Below are positions 13,725 through 13,725 of a stretch of 13,725 nucleotides of DNA, one piece after another. Position 1 is the first letter of the stretch. The number at the start of each line of letters is the position of its first letter. The stretch lies in NCBI GenBank assembly GCA_905214435.1, contig CAJMMA010000051.1, positions 1-13,725 of the forward strand, read 5' to 3'. A model generated the notes under the pieces. The model did not search any database. It worked only from the letters and a program-made list of their open reading frames with translations, and was not told the origin of the DNA. Source of the DNA: an uncultured bacterium. GTDB lineage: Bacteria > Actinomycetota > Coriobacteriia > Coriobacteriales > Coriobacteriaceae. Made by a program: the position numbers and the translations under genes.

Positions 13725-13725
13725 G

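Noticed and set aside
1..13725. CRISPR arrays, tRNA or rRNA genes, transposases, phage genes
   Set aside because: No regularly spaced repeats, no cloverleaf-like sequence and no mobile-element protein were found on either strand by eye.

Overview
The window looks like a chromosomal segment of a GC-rich Gram-positive of the Actinomycetota, most probably a Coriobacteriia member close to Collinsella. That assignment is inferred from protein style (RpoB, L10, a fused FeoA-FeoB), GC-rich codon use, GTG starts and intrinsic terminators with U-tracts. No 16S rRNA is present to confirm it. Nine protein genes are supported. Eight lie on the minus strand, so the region is best read from right to left.

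Right part (about 13.7 to 7.9 kb, minus strand): an FeoA-FeoB fusion for ferrous iron uptake, whose GTG start lies one base inside the window edge; a terminator-like hairpin that overlaps the promoter of the next gene; a SotB-like MFS efflux transporter; a two-tier hairpin; a cytosolic GH13 alpha-glucan hydrolase; and, three bases after its stop, a family-6 uracil/hypoxanthine-DNA glycosylase. A single plus-strand gene (7282-7944), a divergent flavodoxin-fold-like protein, converges on the glycosylase gene with one base between the stop codons. It diverges from a class I PLP aminotransferase.

Middle (6.05 to 5.55 kb): no gene, but dense structure. A nested inverted repeat of about 222 bp (28-nt outer arms, perfect 35-nt inner arms, a small core palindrome) sits between the aminotransferase stop and the rplJ promoter, and the -35 box of that promoter lies inside its left outer arm. 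The rplJ leader is next, with features of an L10 autoregulatory leader and a strong intrinsic attenuator.

Left part (5.55 to 0 kb, minus strand): rplJ, rplL, a strong terminator, galU with its own promoter, another strong terminator, a structured AT-rich spacer with a LexA-like box, and rpoB, which runs off the left edge (1011 full codons seen, roughly the last 100 missing). The usual rplJ-rplL-rpoB-rpoC unit is therefore split by galU and two terminators, so ribosomal stalk and RNA polymerase synthesis are probably controlled separately. No rplK or rplA lies upstream of rplJ.

No new multi-gene defence or mobile system is evident. The most distinctive signals are a 17-residue fork-loop-2 segment in RpoB where E. 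coli has 9, the nested palindrome next to the rplJ promoter, the LexA-like site before rpoB, the galU-split operon, and a codon-usage switch inside the aminotransferase gene. No tRNA, rRNA, CRISPR array or transposase was seen.
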